Of a stretch of 64,000 bases of DNA, positions 42,038 to 55,540 are shown piece by piece. The notes beneath the pieces were generated by a model that did no database searches, was not told where the DNA came from, and worked only from the letters and a program-made list of their open reading frames with translations. A program made the translations under genes and the position numbers. The DNA lies in contig JAUMIR010000002.1 in the NCBI GenBank assembly GCA_030847615.1, positions 283,940,028 through 284,004,027 of the forward strand, read 5' to 3'. Positions within the stretch are counted from its first letter, which is position 1. Every line of letters starts with the position of its first letter. The DNA is from Gambelia wislizenii (lineage: Eukaryota > Chordata > Lepidosauria > Squamata > Crotaphytidae).

Positions 42038-42678
42038 TCAGTGAACAAAGACAGGTTGGAGCTTGGGACCAGCCTCTCCTGATCACCTGACTGCCAAGAT
42101 CAAAAAGATTCTGGCCAAACAGTGTCTGCTTTATTTATTAAAATATTTTTCTCCCATCCTTTTATCAAGCAATCACAAGAGCGATAAACAGATGAAACAA
42201 TATAAGCAACTTAAACAATTCAAAATATCAATCAATAAATAATTTAAATAAACTAAAGCATATTGTTACACATTAAACAATTACATGTTACATATTAAAC
42301 AATTTCATATTAACAATTAAAATAGCTTTAAAATGCTAGAAGTGTTAAAACCATGTGCAAGTTTCAAATAAATCAGGTCCCAAAGGCCTCAATAAAATGC
42401 CATGTTTTGACCTGGCAGCAAAAAGAAACCAATATTGGTCCCAGTCTAGCTTCTTTTGCCTGATGGGCAGGGGTGTAGCAATGGGGGGGGGGGAACAAGG
42501 GCATAGGAATTCTGTCCCCCCCAATTAAATTTTCCTCCAATCCCCCATTTCTAGCATTGCAGAGACTTAAAACTTCATTTGAACATTTAGAGATACAGCC
42601 AAAGAAAAGGGGCAGGCAAATGTTACCAAAGGAATGTGAACATAGGAAATAGAAGAGTTCTAGGTGTGCCATGTCTCA

Positions 42679-43276
42679 GGTCTTGTCTATATGAGGGGAG
42701 GAAATATGAACACGTATGAAAAGGCAGGCATTCGCAATGACATGAACTGCCTACATGGCCAAAAGAGCCCCCCTAAACTCCACATGACCCCCTAGCCATC
42801 TGGCCACCACGAGTTATTTACTCATGATTTTAAATCTGCTGCCACCAATTTTTTTAAAAAAAAGTTTCCCAGGGTGCACACAAGCAACACTTCATATTTA
42901 CAAATAAAATAAATTTAAAAAGAGTAAAAATCACTGTTTGAGAGACTTACCGGACCCTCACTTAGCCGAAAATCCAACATGGTGGTTGCAGCTGCTTTCC
43001 CTCTTCGCTAGCCCCACCCCCTGTGCTTATCCAGCAATCAGATTGCACTCCCTGTTCGTATCTGTGTGAACGTCAGTGTTTAAATGATTGCACATTTGGA
43101 AGTCACACGGAGCATTTCAGAAAATCCATACGAAGCCCCAGACATGGCGCACACGGACCTCGCATGGATTTGGCTGCCCCCCTTCCAAATGACATGTATT
43201 TGTGCGAACAGCTGTTTGAACGGATCGCCAATCTTTCACATCGTGTACATATTATTTTGACTGTATAGACAGGGCC
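42679..43276. mobile_element. TIR element, copy F
   Basis: TCA duplications at 42676-42678 and 43277-43279. The left end is GGTCTTGTCTATATGAGG and the right end read inward is GGCCCTGTCTATACAGTC. It is 598 bases with a CpG-bearing right half (CGTACACG-like and ATCGTGTACAT motifs) and no transposase. Confidence 0.75.
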
Positions 43277-43627
43277 TCACTCTCTGTAATGCTAGAAACT
43301 TGGGGAGAAAAATTTAATTGGTGGGCAGAATTCATATGGGGTGGCAATGTTCTTATCCTCCCACCCACCTTTGCTAATGGGAAATGACAACAACTCCCTC
43401 CTCTAACCTATAATCTTGGTAAGGGATTGATACCAAGGGCTGCCATTCCAATTCTGTGACAGTTGACAATGACTCAAAATCAATGACAACTTGTCAGATC
43501 TTCTCAAAGACTCTTTTCCTTTTTCTCCCTTAAATGCACACAGTCATGCAGTATTAAAATGACAGTAGTTGCAGCATTAACTATGGCTTTATGATGTGAC
43601 AACATCCCTTTAGCCTCAGTTCACCTG

Positions 43628-44125
43628 GGGGTGGTTTACACGGGCAAATATTCCCCTAAATATACCACTAAGATAGCTCATAGTTCCCACGGATCGCAGC
43701 ACAGCATCGCCTCATTCAGAAGGGGGGAAGGTAAAACACCCAAATATAGCGTGGCAGGGCATGTCGCTACTTTTGCCGGTATATTTGCAATGTAGTGCTT
43801 TATTTGCAGTGTAAACTAGCATTCCGCTAAGGGTTAAAGCAGAGCTGCATTGTGATTGGTTGATGATGCAGAGGTGGGCTTAAAAGAGGGGCAGGGAGGA
43901 AGGAAAGACTGTAGCGTTTAGAGGAAACTTGCAAAAATCCTGTCTGCTATTTTGCAAGCCAGTTTTCAAACAAAAAGGATTCCCAGCTATTTTCATTCAG
44001 GGAGCATTCCTTCTCACCTTCTCTGCTGTTTCAAAAGTATGTAAAACTTTTTTCCTGTGCATGGGGGAGGGAGAGAAACTATTTCAGGAAGGGCTGTAGC
44101 AAGCTGAACTGCTCTTCCCCCACCC

Positions 44126-44157
<32 letters not shown>

Positions 44158-44423
44158 GGCTTTCCTGTATTTGGAAGGAAATGCTGTTTCAAGCAAGGAG
44201 TAAAACTTTCTAAGCTGTTCAGCACGGAGTTGGGGCCACGGCAGGCATTCCTATGGCATTCCTTTCCCTCTCCAATGCTTGGCCATGCCCCCACCACATT
44301 TGGCTGTGGGAACGCCACAAAATATAGCTGTGTAAACAATTACCGTATAAACTACCCACCACTGATGCGTGAAAGCACTACAGCGCAACTTAACGCAATA
44401 AAACCTTCCGTGTAAACCAGCCC
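43628..44423. mobile_element. TIR element, copy G (GTTTACACGG ends)
   Basis: CTG duplications at 43625-43627 and 44424-44426. The left end is GGGGTGGTTTACACGG and the right end read inward is GGGCTGGTTTACACGG. It is 796 bases and contains a (TC)n run at 44126-44157. The right end with its flank is repeated once more just outside (AACCAGCCCCTGGTTCTTCT at about 44415 and 44438). Confidence 0.78.
44126..44157. repeat. (TC)n microsatellite
   Basis: CT dinucleotide run with one G interruption, inside the TIR element at 43628-44423. Confidence 0.95.
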
Positions 44424-45104
44424 CTGGTTCTTCTTAAACCAGCCCCTGGTTCTTCTTTTTGGCCAGTAAACAGTGTGAAATGTTTGAGGCAAGAAGTTTC
44501 TGAAGTTAAGTTTCAAACAGGTATGTACATGCCAGAAGCAGAGTACAAATGGAATGATGGTTTTATACATTGCAAAATTATTATTTGTCTTATAGTGTTT
44601 TTCTGTATTATCTCTTTTTATAATTTTATATAGCCCCTGAATATAACCTTGAAGAGCGTATACAGGCTGAAATGCAATGGGCTTTTCATTCATTGAACAT
44701 CTTGAGACATATTTCCTGTTTTCTGCTGGTCGCAGAATATTTTTAATGAACTTGCCTCAAAACAAAAGCAACATGTCTGTTTACAAAGCTAAACTGCCTC
44801 CACTGTTACAACTACAGCAAAAGGAACTAAATATAATCAGAACAAAATGGAATTGTTTGGAAACTCCACTAAAGTAGCTCTTTAACAGCCAACTCATAAA
44901 ATCACGCTGATGTACAGTACCATGAACGGTACGCATCAGGAGACTCTGTTCCAACAGACTGTTTGTTCCATTGGCTCTGTCTGCTGTTTTTGACATTTTT
45001 GTAAAAATATCACAACTGTATACTTAAATACACACAAACATACATATGGAAGTAGGTATATACACACATTTTTTTCTTCATTTCAGAAACTTTACTTCCT
45101 CTTA

Positions 45105-47010
45105 GAATCATAGAAACATACAGTTGGAAGAAACCACAAGACACATCCAGCCAACCCCCTGCCATGCAGGAATCAACAATCAAAGCATTCCCAACAGATA
45201 GTCATCCAGCCTCTGCTTAAAAACCTCCAAAGGAGACTCTACCACGCTCCGAGGCAATGCATTCCACTGCTGAACAGCTCTTACTGTCAGGATGTTCTTC
45301 CTAATGTTTAGGTGGAATCTCTTTTCCTGTAGTTTGAACCCACTGCTCCATGTCCTAGTCTCTGGAGCAGCAGAAAACAAGCTTGCTCCATCCTCAGTAT
45401 GACATCCCTTCAAACATTTAAACATGGCTATCATCTCCCCTCTTAACCTTCTCTTTCCCAGAGTAAACATACCCAGCTCCCTAAGCCACTCCTCATAGGG
45501 CATGGCTTCCAGACCTCCCACCAGCCTGGTTGCCCTCCTCTGGACACATTCCAGCTTGTCCATATCCTTCTTGAATTGTGGTGCCTAGAATGGACACAGT
45601 GAGGTCTGACTAAAGCAGAATAGAGTGGCACTATTACTTCTCTTGATCTAGACACTATACACCTATTGATGCAGCCTAGAATCGCATTGGCTTTTTTAGC
45701 TGCTGCATCACACTGCTGAGTCATGTTCAGTTAGTGGTCCACTAAGACTCCTAGATCCCTTTCACATGCACTGCCATCAAGCCAGGTGTCACCCATCCTA
45801 TATCTGTGTGTTTCATTTTTACTGCCCATGTGTAGTATCCTACATTTCTCCCTGTTGAAATTCATTTTGTTAATTTTGGCCCAGCTTTCTAATCTGTTAA
45901 GGTCATTTTGAATTCTGATCCTGTCCTCTGGGGTATTAGCTACCCCTCCTAATTTGGTGTCATCTGCAAACTTGATAAGCAAATCCTCTATTCCCTCATC
46001 CAAGTCATTGATAAAGATGTTGAACAGCACTGAGCCCAGGACAGAACCCTGTGGCACCCCATTGGTCACTTCTCTCCAGGATAAAGATGAACCATTGGAG
46101 ACTACCCTTTGGATTCAGCCCATCAACCAATTACAAATCCATCTAACAGTTGCATTGTCTAGCCCGCATGTTACTTTTTTGCAAGGATATCATGGGGGAC
46201 TTTGTCAAAGGCCTTACTGAAATCAAGATACACTACATCCACAGCATTCCCTTCATCTACCAAGTATGTAACTTTATTGAAAAAAGAGATAAATTAGTCT
46301 GGCATGATTTGTTTTTCAAAAAGCCATGTTGACTTTCAGTGATCACAACATTCCTTTCTAAGTACTTACAGACTGTCTGTTTAATGGGCTGCTCTAGAAT
46401 CTTTCCTAGTTAGGCTGACTGGGTGATAATTGTTTGGGTCTTCTTCCCCTCCCTTTTTTTTTAAAGATGGGGACAACATTTGCCCTCATCCAGTCTGCTG
46501 GGACCTCTCCTGTTCTCCAGGATTTCTCAAAGATTATTGACAATGGTTCTGAGATTATTTGTGTCAGTTCTTTTATTACTCTTGGATGTAGTTCATCTGG
46601 CCCTGGAGACCTGAATTCATTTATACTGGCCAGGTATTCCTGAACAACCTCTTTACCTATTCTATGCTGCATTTCCCCTACTGCATCATCTGCTCCATTT
46701 TCTCCAGGTTGAGCACTGTTCTCTTTTTGGGAGAAGACCAAGACAAAGAAGATGTGGAGTAGCTCTGCCTTTTCTCTGACCCATGTTAGCATTTAGCCAC
46801 CATCTCCCCACAGTGGTCCTACCATTTCCTTGTACTTTATTTTGCTATGGACATATCCCAAAAAGCCCCTTTTATTGTTTTTAACCTCTCTAGCAAACCT
46901 GAACTCCAACTGTGCTTTTGCTTTTCTGATTTCCCCCCTACACAAGCTGGCTATTTGTTTGAATTCTTCTTTGATGATTTCTCCCTTTTTCCATTTCTAG
47001 AGTCTGACCT
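45105..47010 (-). mobile_element. CR1 LINE, 5'-truncated reverse transcriptase
   Basis: Read from right to left: 46792-46406 gives SPGPDELHPRVIKELTQIIS, IIFEKSWRTGEVPADWMRAN and VVPIFKKKG. 46069-45731 gives GVPQGSVLGSVLFNIFINDL and the catalytic FADDTKLGG. 45563-45180 gives [44 protein letters not shown] and the C-terminus DYLLGML. The 3' end is the CR1 terminal block GAATCATAGAAACATACAG (45105-45185, plus-strand view). Several frameshifts make it inactive. About 1.9 kb of the original element remains. Confidence 0.92.
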
Positions 47011-47188
47011 GCCCAACCCTATATGGAAATACACTCTTGAGCTTTTCTAGCAATTGTGAGTGTGGGAGAAATGTGAGAGGCTGAAGGACTTGTACCAACA
47101 ACCTCAACCATCTCTGCTGTTCTCTCTTTCTCTCTCTCTCTCTCTGGAAACTGTAGACTGTAAGTTTAGAGTCTATCCTTTTCATGTA

Positions 47189-47517
47189 GGACTTTTTCGG
47201 ACATTTAAAAATCAACGCAAGCAGACTCATCAGCTTGCGAGCCTGCTGCACTGCGAAGTGTCAGTTTCGGATGACACTGCCCTCTAGCGGTACTGTTGCA
47301 GTACCGCGGGGAGAGTTGAGCGTCATATTTGCTTGATTTTTATTCACGAAAGTTGATCGTGAGTAAAAATCAAGCAAATATGACGCTCAACTCTCCCCGC
47401 GGTACCACAACAGTACCTCTAGAGGCCAGCGTCATCCGAAACTGACACTTTGCAGTGCAGCAGGCTCGCAAGCTGACGAGTCTGTTTGCGTTGCTTTTTA
47501 AATGTCCGAAAAAGTCC
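47189..47517. mobile_element. Long foldback MITE (near-perfect palindrome)
   Basis: Two arms of about 155 bases mirror each other with few mismatches around a short centre near 47347 (CGAAAGTTGATCG). The outer ends are GGACTTTTTCGGACATTT on both sides. GTA lies on each flank (47186-47188, 47518-47520), giving a 3-base duplication. The arms retain several CpG sites (for example TACCGCGGGGAGAG), suggesting recent insertion or function. No protein is encoded; frames here are artefacts of the palindrome. Confidence 0.9.
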
Positions 47518-49305
47518 GTAAAAGCATCCAGGTCCAATTTCTGAGGTCTTTTTAACTTTTGCTTCATGAAAAAAAAATGTGAAAAAATACTGTTTTGGTG
47601 CATTTTGCAGAAAATTCACACATTTTTGCCATTGCTGCTGACAAAAAAAAAAAGTACTTTTTGCTCTAATGCAAGGAGAGAGAAAAAAATTGTGATTCTT
47701 TTTCAATGTGGAATCTCAACCTGATGAAAAAAACATTCTTTACATCCGTACTGGTTACCACTAGCTTCTGAAACTTAAATCTGGGAGTCTATCAACCCTT
47801 GCATTGTGAAAGCACTCCATTACAGAAAGAGCTCCCACAGTGTGTTTATTATACAAAACCAATTCTTCCCCCTTTTGGTTACGGCAAATGTTCCACTCAT
47901 TTATTTAACTTGTTAGCTTCAATCACTTAGCTTCAGAGCTTGCCAAGATAGTATCTTTCACAGGACCTGCTCTTTTTGTTCATTTTGCAAATTTGACAAA
48001 CCACACACAGGTTTTTCATTGAACAAAACAAAACAGCTATAACATTCTGTAAACCTCTCAGATGCCAGGTTGGGGGGAAGGCTGACACTGAATGTCTACT
48101 AACACATTTAGTGCAACACACAGGGGCAGCAAAGGGGAATCCATTTTGCCCACTTTAAAGCAAGCATAGTGACTGCTGATCTGTTTTACAACCATACTTG
48201 ATGAAAAGCTAGCACCTGCACTTAAAGCTCCTTATTGCCTGGGACCTAGGTAACTGAAGGGCTACTTTCCTTAACACAAACCTGACTCTCCACAGAGGCC
48301 ACTATTTCATGCCCCCTGAAAATAGGTGGGTGGTGATCAGAAAAGAGGCATCATCTAGCAGTGCATTCTTTTGACATCACTTCTTGTCTTCCCAGGCCTT
48401 TTTACATGTCACCGGAATGCATTTTATTTTGCAGCTGTAAGGCTCTCATGTTTTATAGCCTCTGCTGTTTCAACAGACAGAATCCAAGGCTGGACTTTGC
48501 CTGGTAGAACAGGAGAATCTAGAGGAAGCAGGAGCGGCTGAGAGGGTGCTCTTGCCTTTCCACTGTAGCTCTTTGTCCACCTCAGGGGCCATCTACACTG
48601 GCTGAGATAACCCAGGGGCAGCCTTGAGTATTCTGTCCCTGAAGCTGCCCCAGATTTCCCCCATTACACCTCACATGCATCCTGTTGTATCACCCGATGA
48701 CACTGATGGAACACACTGCATTCCCTGAGCATTGATCACATGCTCATTGTAGAGCATCCCCACTCTTCCTTTAAATTTCCCTTTGATTTCTCAGATCTTG
48801 TGCAAGGGGTCTATTGTTCTTCCTTTTTGTGATGTCTTCTATTTCTCTGCATTGATTATTATAGTAGTTCTCTTTGTACTTGCACACAAGTCGCTGAAGA
48901 GTTGCATTCAAGGTTCTGTCCGCTTCTGTTCCCTTTTACTTTTGATTCTTGTCTGTCCTTAACTGTTTGAAGATTTTCATCTATTATACATTGAGGCTTC
49001 TCATTTTGGCAACAGATAATGTCTTTCTGCATTCCTACCTGCCAATGGTCCAGTTGCATCATTAACCACAGTGCTACTCATAGTAGTCCTCTGCTGTACC
49101 CTGGTAGCTTGTCAAGTGCCTTCTAACCTAGGATTTTCATCTTCTGGCACTATCTTTTGTTTCATTTTGGACTGCCTCATCATAGGGTTTGCATGGTAAA
49201 AGACATTCAAAAGGGGTTTACTCTGTCTCCTTCTGTGCAATACTAACAAGTGTTAGCTGTGGTGCCACTGCTATTGTCTCTGAGAGATACTCCACCAATG
49301 TCACC
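47518..49305. other. Intergenic sequence, little recognised
   Basis: AT-rich stretch. A possible TIR-like start, GGGGCCATCTACACTGGC, lies at about 48585, but no matching right end was found. A weak SINE-like remnant lies near 49140-49250. Confidence 0.4.
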
Positions 49306-49307
49306 TA

Positions 49308-49740
49308 GAATCATAGAATCATAGAATTGTAGAGTTGGAAGAGACCACAAGGGCCATCCAGGCCAACCCCCTGCCACGCAGGAAATCACGATCAAAGCAT
49401 CCCTGACAGATGGCCATCCAGCCTCTGTTTAAAGACCTCCAAGGAAGGAGACCCCACCACACTCCGAGGGAGTGTGTTCCACTGACGAACAGCTGTTACT
49501 GTCAAAAAGTTCCTCCTAATGTTGAGGTGGAATGTCTGTTCCTGGAACTTGCATCCATTGTTCCATGTTCTAGTCTCTAGAGCAGCAGAAAACAAGTTTG
49601 CTCCATCCTCAATGTGACACCCCTTCAAATACTTAAACAGGGCTATCATATCGCCCTTTAACCGTCTTTTTTCCAGGCTAAACATACCCAGCTCCCTAAG
49701 CCTTTCCTCAGAAGGCATGGTTTCAGACCTCCCACTACTG
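49308..49740 (-). mobile_element. CR1 LINE 3' end, second copy
   Basis: The minus frame reads RLRELGMFSLEKRRLKGDMI, ALFKYLKGCHIEDGANLFSA, VRQWNTLPRSVVG and DGHLSGML, closely matching the C-terminus of the CR1 at 45105-47010. The plus strand at 49308-49395 shows the terminal CATAGAATTGTAGAGTTGGA block. Truncated at its 5' side. Confidence 0.9.
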
Positions 49741-52700
49741 CTGCTGCCCAGTAGCTGTTTGGCCCATTTAGTCCGGCTCCTCAACAAAAGCCTGTCTGAC
49801 ATGGGAGACCCTACCAGCAGCACTGCTACCATCATCATAGCCTGTTGCCTCACAGGAGCACACAGTCCCACCACCACAGAAAGGTAGTTAACTACACTTT
49901 TTAAATATGTGTGTTTGTGTATTCATTATATGTGTATGAGTAAGAGATAGGGACTAACTAATTATAAATAAAGTTATGAATGAAATTTGAAATCTGCTAA
50001 GAGGCAACTTAAATTTATTTTTAACCAAAGTAAATTATATAGGTTGCTATTTCACCATCTAGATTTCTCCAGAATAAAGCTATTGATATAAATTATTAAT
50101 TAAATGACCCACAGTGCTAAAGAATCATTTTATATTTCCCAGTCGATTCTTTATCAAAAGCCTGGTTCATTTAGAATTTCACAAAACTACAGTAATCCTT
50201 TTTGTTAGTCCCTAAGGATCTGGGAATTACAACATTTAGTCAGAAGACAACTCTCTTACTCAAGGATTGTTCCAGTGGGATGAACTTGTGTTAAGGCAGT
50301 GCTTTGGTCCTCCAGATGGTTGGAACTTCACTTCCCAGAATTCCTGGCCATTGGCTATGCTATCTAGGACTTCTTAGTGTCGAAGTCCAAAAATTAGAAG
50401 GAACCAAGTGTAAGAAGCACTGGTATAAGGGGCTATTGAGGTTAGCAGTCTCAGTAATTAATCCTCCCCTATCTACATTCCCTTTCTAAAAATAATAAAT
50501 GATCCATATGACCAAAAAAAAAGACATTTCTTTGTATCTATAAAGTCTGGAGAACTTCAGAAAGACGTGGAAACACTTGAAATCTATGTGAAGCCCCACT
50601 AAAAGAATAAAAGAAATATATTAAAAACGTAACTTCAGACAAGATTCTCTTCTATTTTGTGAAACACTATTTTCTCTAAGCTACATCTGCACAGACACCC
50701 TGGGTCACTACAAATTTAATTTTACAAATATAATAATGTTTTCAGTTGTAGAAAGCTGAGGTAAATATTTATTTACATCTGTTTGTATGGACATGTCAAT
50801 CTGTTTAATTTTAGTTTCCCTGCAAAGCTGAAACAAAAAATGAAGAAACCACGATAAACTAGTTTTATTAAACCACATGCATTTGGCTTTGAAGTGTGTT
50901 TATTTGAAGTGTGTAAAATAAAAATATGACTAGATTTTTGAACTACAACTTGAGAGATCTAAGTTCAAGTCTCCACAAAACCATTTATTTCATACTAATT
51001 TTAAACCAACAAGTAGAAAAAGAAGGATCATAGAATCATAGAATCCTTCTTTTCATCCTGATGCTCTTCCTGTGCGCTCTACATTTGACCACGAAAGAGA
51101 GGCTCCTCGTCATTCTCAGGAAACAGAACTTCGATGCTCTTAACCCTGGGCCTTTTGCTGGGATACATTTTGCTAGGAATCAGTAAATTGAAGAAAGGGG
51201 AATGTAAGAAGGCGAGATTATAAGGGAGGAAGAAAGAGAGAATACAAAGGGTTTGAGGGAGAAGGAGGAGAAGTTTTTTTTTTTTTTAAATGCACTCTAT
51301 CCTTTATTCAAAAACTCAAAACAGAAACAGTGGGAAGAAAAATAATTTTATGGATAGCTATTTTCATATTCATTCTACTTACACTTTTAGTGTTATAATG
51401 TGATGTAAATTTGAATGTTAATTTAAAATTAACTTATTTGTTTAAAATGCACCTCTTTTAATGTAAATAGAATTGAATCAGATTTGCAAGAGTATTAATG
51501 ACTAACATAAGCTGTCAACCATTTGTTATGAGTCAATTTCTCATTAAATTCTCATCTCTAGTAGGTATGTGATTGAGAAGGAAGGATGAGTGCATGTGTG
51601 TGTTTGCCAACACATGGGAGCTTACATGGGTGCACCACACACGCTCCCATGGCCTCATTCAACCACAGTGAAGAGGGGTCAAAAACGCTTCTCTGATCTG
51701 TCTCAGTATAAGGCTGATGTTGCTTAGACTACTGCATCAAGTTTGCACTGGTAAATCACAGCTGTATTTATACAGGGATAATAATGTACACATTTGTCAA
51801 TTTGCAAGGAAATGCAAACAGAAATTGTCAGTGCACTCACTGCCCTCATGACAAAAATGCTTGTAAAAACAGCCAGACTTGATGGACCTGCTGGTCTTTT
51901 CCAACAATATCAAGTTACAAACATAAGTAGGTTAGATCCAAGTAAAGTAAATAATCCAGTTTATGGGGCAGGGAGAAACTTATTAGGAATTAATTCAATT
52001 CAAAAGTGCTTTCTCTTCTCTACAGGTCTTCAAGGTGTGGGTTTTTTTTTAATGAATGGTCAAATCTTTTTTAAATAGTTCTACAAATCTGAGCTTGTTC
52101 TTCTGCCAAACATTTATGAACTAAAATCAAACAAAAGTGTTCAATACACCTAGTATTTTGTGCACTGAATATAGCACATGAGTTAACAGCTCTTTAAATG
52201 TGGTACCAGATCTGGAGATAGCAAGGACTTTCCATGTGCTCAGAATCTCACCAAAACTGGGCCATATAAACAAGGGTGCACATACACACACCATCTTCAA
52301 TGGCAATGTTCCCTGGGCTTCAGTAGCTCTGAACAGAAGCTTATTCAGCCTCTCTTTTATAATTTTCAGAGAAGGAAATGCCACAGGTTTCTGTGCCCCT
52401 GCTCCATTGTCCAGCTGTCCCTACATTTAGAAAACAATCTCAGCTATCTACCCTAAATCTGGTTTGCTGCAACTTGAACCTATAATTCTTGAGCTTTTCT
52501 CAGTTCCCTTGGGACCTGTACTCATTTATTTCTTTTAATGGCAACCTTTCAAATAGCAATAAATAAATAAATAAAATTGTGTTATCTCTTTATTTCATTT
52601 CTCCAAGAACAGCCAGTCCCAGCAACTTCATTTTAATTGTAGCCCATACTAGTCTTCAGAGTGGTTTAAATATCTGGGAGGTTTGAGGAAGAAGTGTCCT

Positions 52701-53235
52701 ATGTCTCCCCATTCTCCCAACAGGAACACCTGCTTGGACATTACAAATTAGATGCAGTAAAAATCCAGCTAAAACCTAATAAAACCATTTCCACAATTGT
52801 TGTGGGAGGGGGGTATAATCTCAATTTTTGGAGAACAAAAATGTTGTTGAAGATTTCTATCTTATAAAAAAATTCACAATATGAAGGTTGGTGAATATTT
52901 ATTGAAAGAAAAAATGGAGAGAGGTGTGTTGTTGTTTAAGAGCAACATTAGAAAATTGTGTTTTGAAGGTCTTATTGCTTCCTAGGTGTGGCCTTTTCAC
53001 GTTCCCAGTTGCTATGAACAATTATTAGCCTACAGGAAATGCTACTTATGGCTTAATCCTTTTGGTAGTCCCAACTAGAGTGGATCCACTGAGCCACTAG
53101 TATTGGTGACACAACACGTGTAAAATCCTACTGATTCAACAGGCTTGTTCTAGTTGGAATTGCCAATAGGATGCAGGATTCAGTAATGGGAGTGTGTTTA
53201 AATTTCAATCCCTCCATGCTCTCTTTTCTGAACTA

Positions 53236-53269
<34 letters not shown>

Positions 53270-53543
53270 AATTAAAACAGCAAATCACATCCTCCCTGAT
53301 CCTTTGGGTCTTTTTCCAGGTTTTGGAGGGTTGAAGAGGGTCCAAGGAGCTACACTGAGGCCCCCACAGGGATGGCATAGACTACCTCTTTCCCATTCCT
53401 GGTCTAGTTTGTTATACCTGAAGGTAAACCATATGCTACAAACACAAGGGCTCCCAGCCTCATGTTTACCTCACATTCCCTGCCTAAATACAGGTTTACA
53501 AATATGTATTTGTTATATTAACATGTAGTTCTACTCAGAATTA
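49741..53543. other. AT-rich intergenic sequence
   Basis: No exon recognised. Included are an isolated ATCATAGAATCATAGAATCC near 51030, a T-run near 51276, an (AATA)n patch at 52558-52576 and a (TG)n run at 53239-53266. The region 50240-50420 has the GGAACTTCACTTCCCAGAAT type of text typical of hAT-like MITEs, but paired ends were not established. Confidence 0.4.
53239..53266. repeat. (TG)n microsatellite
   Basis: Uninterrupted TG run. Confidence 0.95.
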
Positions 53544-53544
53544 A

Positions 53545-54076
53545 GGGCTTGTCTTCACAGGCAATATACCCTGTCTTACCCCCATCTTAGAGCTCTGCAG
53601 TCATGACAACTCAGGGCTTTTGCCCCATTCTGCCCATAGGCAGTCCTCATGACCTCCAGGGCAAAGATGGAGCTAAGATGGGGGGAAGACTGGGTAGGAC
53701 CCAATAAGCCATTATATTAAAATGTCTGCTTTAATCTGTTCCTGCCAAGAAGAAAGAGATCAGGCCCTGCAAGACTGCCAGAGCTCATCCCAGCAGGCTG
53801 GCCCATCGCGGCAGCTGCCAGTCTGCCTTGCTCTCTCCGAAACAGGAAGGAATCCTGCAGCATGTGACCAAGGCTGGACACGTGCAAGGGACATGGTTCA
53901 CATGTTGTGGGCCAGCTTCCTTACTTCCAGGAGGGCAATGGCAGAGGCAGCACCTGCAGCGAAGGCCTGGCATGCCCATCTGGACTTCCTCCCATTTGGA
54001 GGCAGGAACGGGCCTGATCCGCAGAAAGGATACACTGACGGAGAGCCAGCATATTCTGGCTTATGTAGGTGAGCCC
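53545..54076. mobile_element. TIR element, copy H (weaker ends)
   Basis: The left end is GGGCTTGTCTTCACAGGC and the right end read inward is GGGCTCACCTACATAAGCC. The left flank reads ATTA and the right flank TTAG, so a TTA duplication is possible if one extra A belongs to the element. The interior is G/C-rich with chance frames of up to 116 codons that match nothing I know. Confidence 0.55.
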
Positions 54077-55540
54077 TTAGCCACACACAAATTTGTCCTG
54101 CTTACTTTCTAGAACTAAAAAGAGAAAGTCCTATTCATCATTCCTTTATTTTTGTACAAATGAATCAATTAGCGTGCAGCACAGGCAATTTTCAGAGGAG
54201 GCTCCTCATATGTGTGCATTCTCTGAATCAAATAAGTTATTATAGCATCTCGTCAAGCGAAGACAGTTTATCATGATTTTTTTATTTGGCTGGCTGTGCA
54301 CAAATGTGAAACGTGATTTGATTATAATTGTGGTTTTAATCTAGGCATTTTATTGGTCAATAATTGCAATGTATTTTTGAGGTCATTATGGCTTTGATAT
54401 TGCAAGCCACTTTGAACACATATGAGATATTGCAATTAGTTTGCTTCGTAAATAAATACATGTACCACACAATGCATGTCATACACCATGTTGAAGAGGA
54501 GGATGGTGTGGGAGGCAAGGCTGTAGCGTTACTGTCCACCTCTCACACAGTACACAAGCACTGAGTGTACCTTTAATATATATACCGAATAGCATGAGGC
54601 CCATCAGATTTCACAAGAAAGGAGGTTCCAGTTCTTTCCTGTGCCTACTCTCCACTTTACCACAGTAACCTACTTCTCTACTTTCCATATTTGAGGCCAC
54701 TGGCACAGTTAGAGAAAGAGGGGAAGCCTTTTCAAACAGACCCTATTTTATGTCCCCAACCAAAGGTTCCCCTAAAAGATGGGGCACAGGCCACAAGAAA
54801 GGGGTAAGTGTAGTTGCTTCTTCCCAAGCCAGACATTGTGCGTGCAAACATATTACATGTGTATTTTTATGCGTGTGTATGTGCATTCACGTTGTCCCCA
54901 TGCAATGCCTTTTAGCTTTTAGCAACCCCAGTATTTGGGGCAAGAGATAGGTAATGCCCCAGACTTACTATGCTCTATAGAACTCAGTGAAAAATGATGG
55001 CTGCAGGGACTCACTCTTTCTCTCTTGCTTCTGAAATCATACCAAGCTCTGGTGGTAATTAAGAGCACCTGCTTTCAAGGTGCAGCATGAGGTCAGGGAA
55101 ATCCCCTGTCTCTCTTTTCCATGCTCAGGAGAGGGCTGAGGGTCACCTGTGTCATGCTGTGATTCCAAGAAGCTTGAACCTACTCCAAAATCCAGCAGTA
55201 CATGTTCTACTTCCATCCTGCCTCCCAGGCTTAGGGCTGAGGTAGGAGTGCTTTGGAAGTCCCCTAACACCTTGGAAGTGCAGTGATACTACATGAATGC
55301 TGCTGCCTTTCTCGCTCTCTCTTATGGACTGCTGCCTGCTTGTCTGACATCTATCCCTCCAGGATCTTGTCCTATTCTTGGACGAGGATCTGAACTGGCT
55401 GCCTGAGATGGTGGTCCACTGCCACCAGGGATGCCATTAAGGGAGAGGATGGCCAAAGCTGGTGGAACAAATGCCAGTCTCCCTGAGTGCAAGAGGAAAG
55501 AGGTTGTTGTTGTTTTATTACAACCTAGTAATCTTTATCT
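54077..55540. other. Intergenic sequence, nothing recognised
   Basis: Short frames only; no repeat family identified with confidence. Confidence 0.4.

Noticed and set aside
46105..46130. Possible FAM131B first exon signal (complement of a Met-Gly-like start near TTCAGCCCAT)
   Set aside because: The text belongs to the CR1 reverse-transcriptase sequence and lacks the rest of the expected residues and a donor site.
46997..47706. Frames around the palindrome at 47189-47517
   Set aside because: The same peptide appears from both arms because the arms are inverted copies; not a gene.
48585..48780. Tenth TIR element starting GGGGCCATCTACACTGGC
   Set aside because: No matching right end or duplication was found downstream; it could be a truncated copy but is not supported as a whole element.
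53722..54112. 116- and 94-codon plus frames resembling a small gene
   Set aside because: They lie in a GC-rich interior bounded by TIR ends; two overlapping frames are open and neither is recognised.
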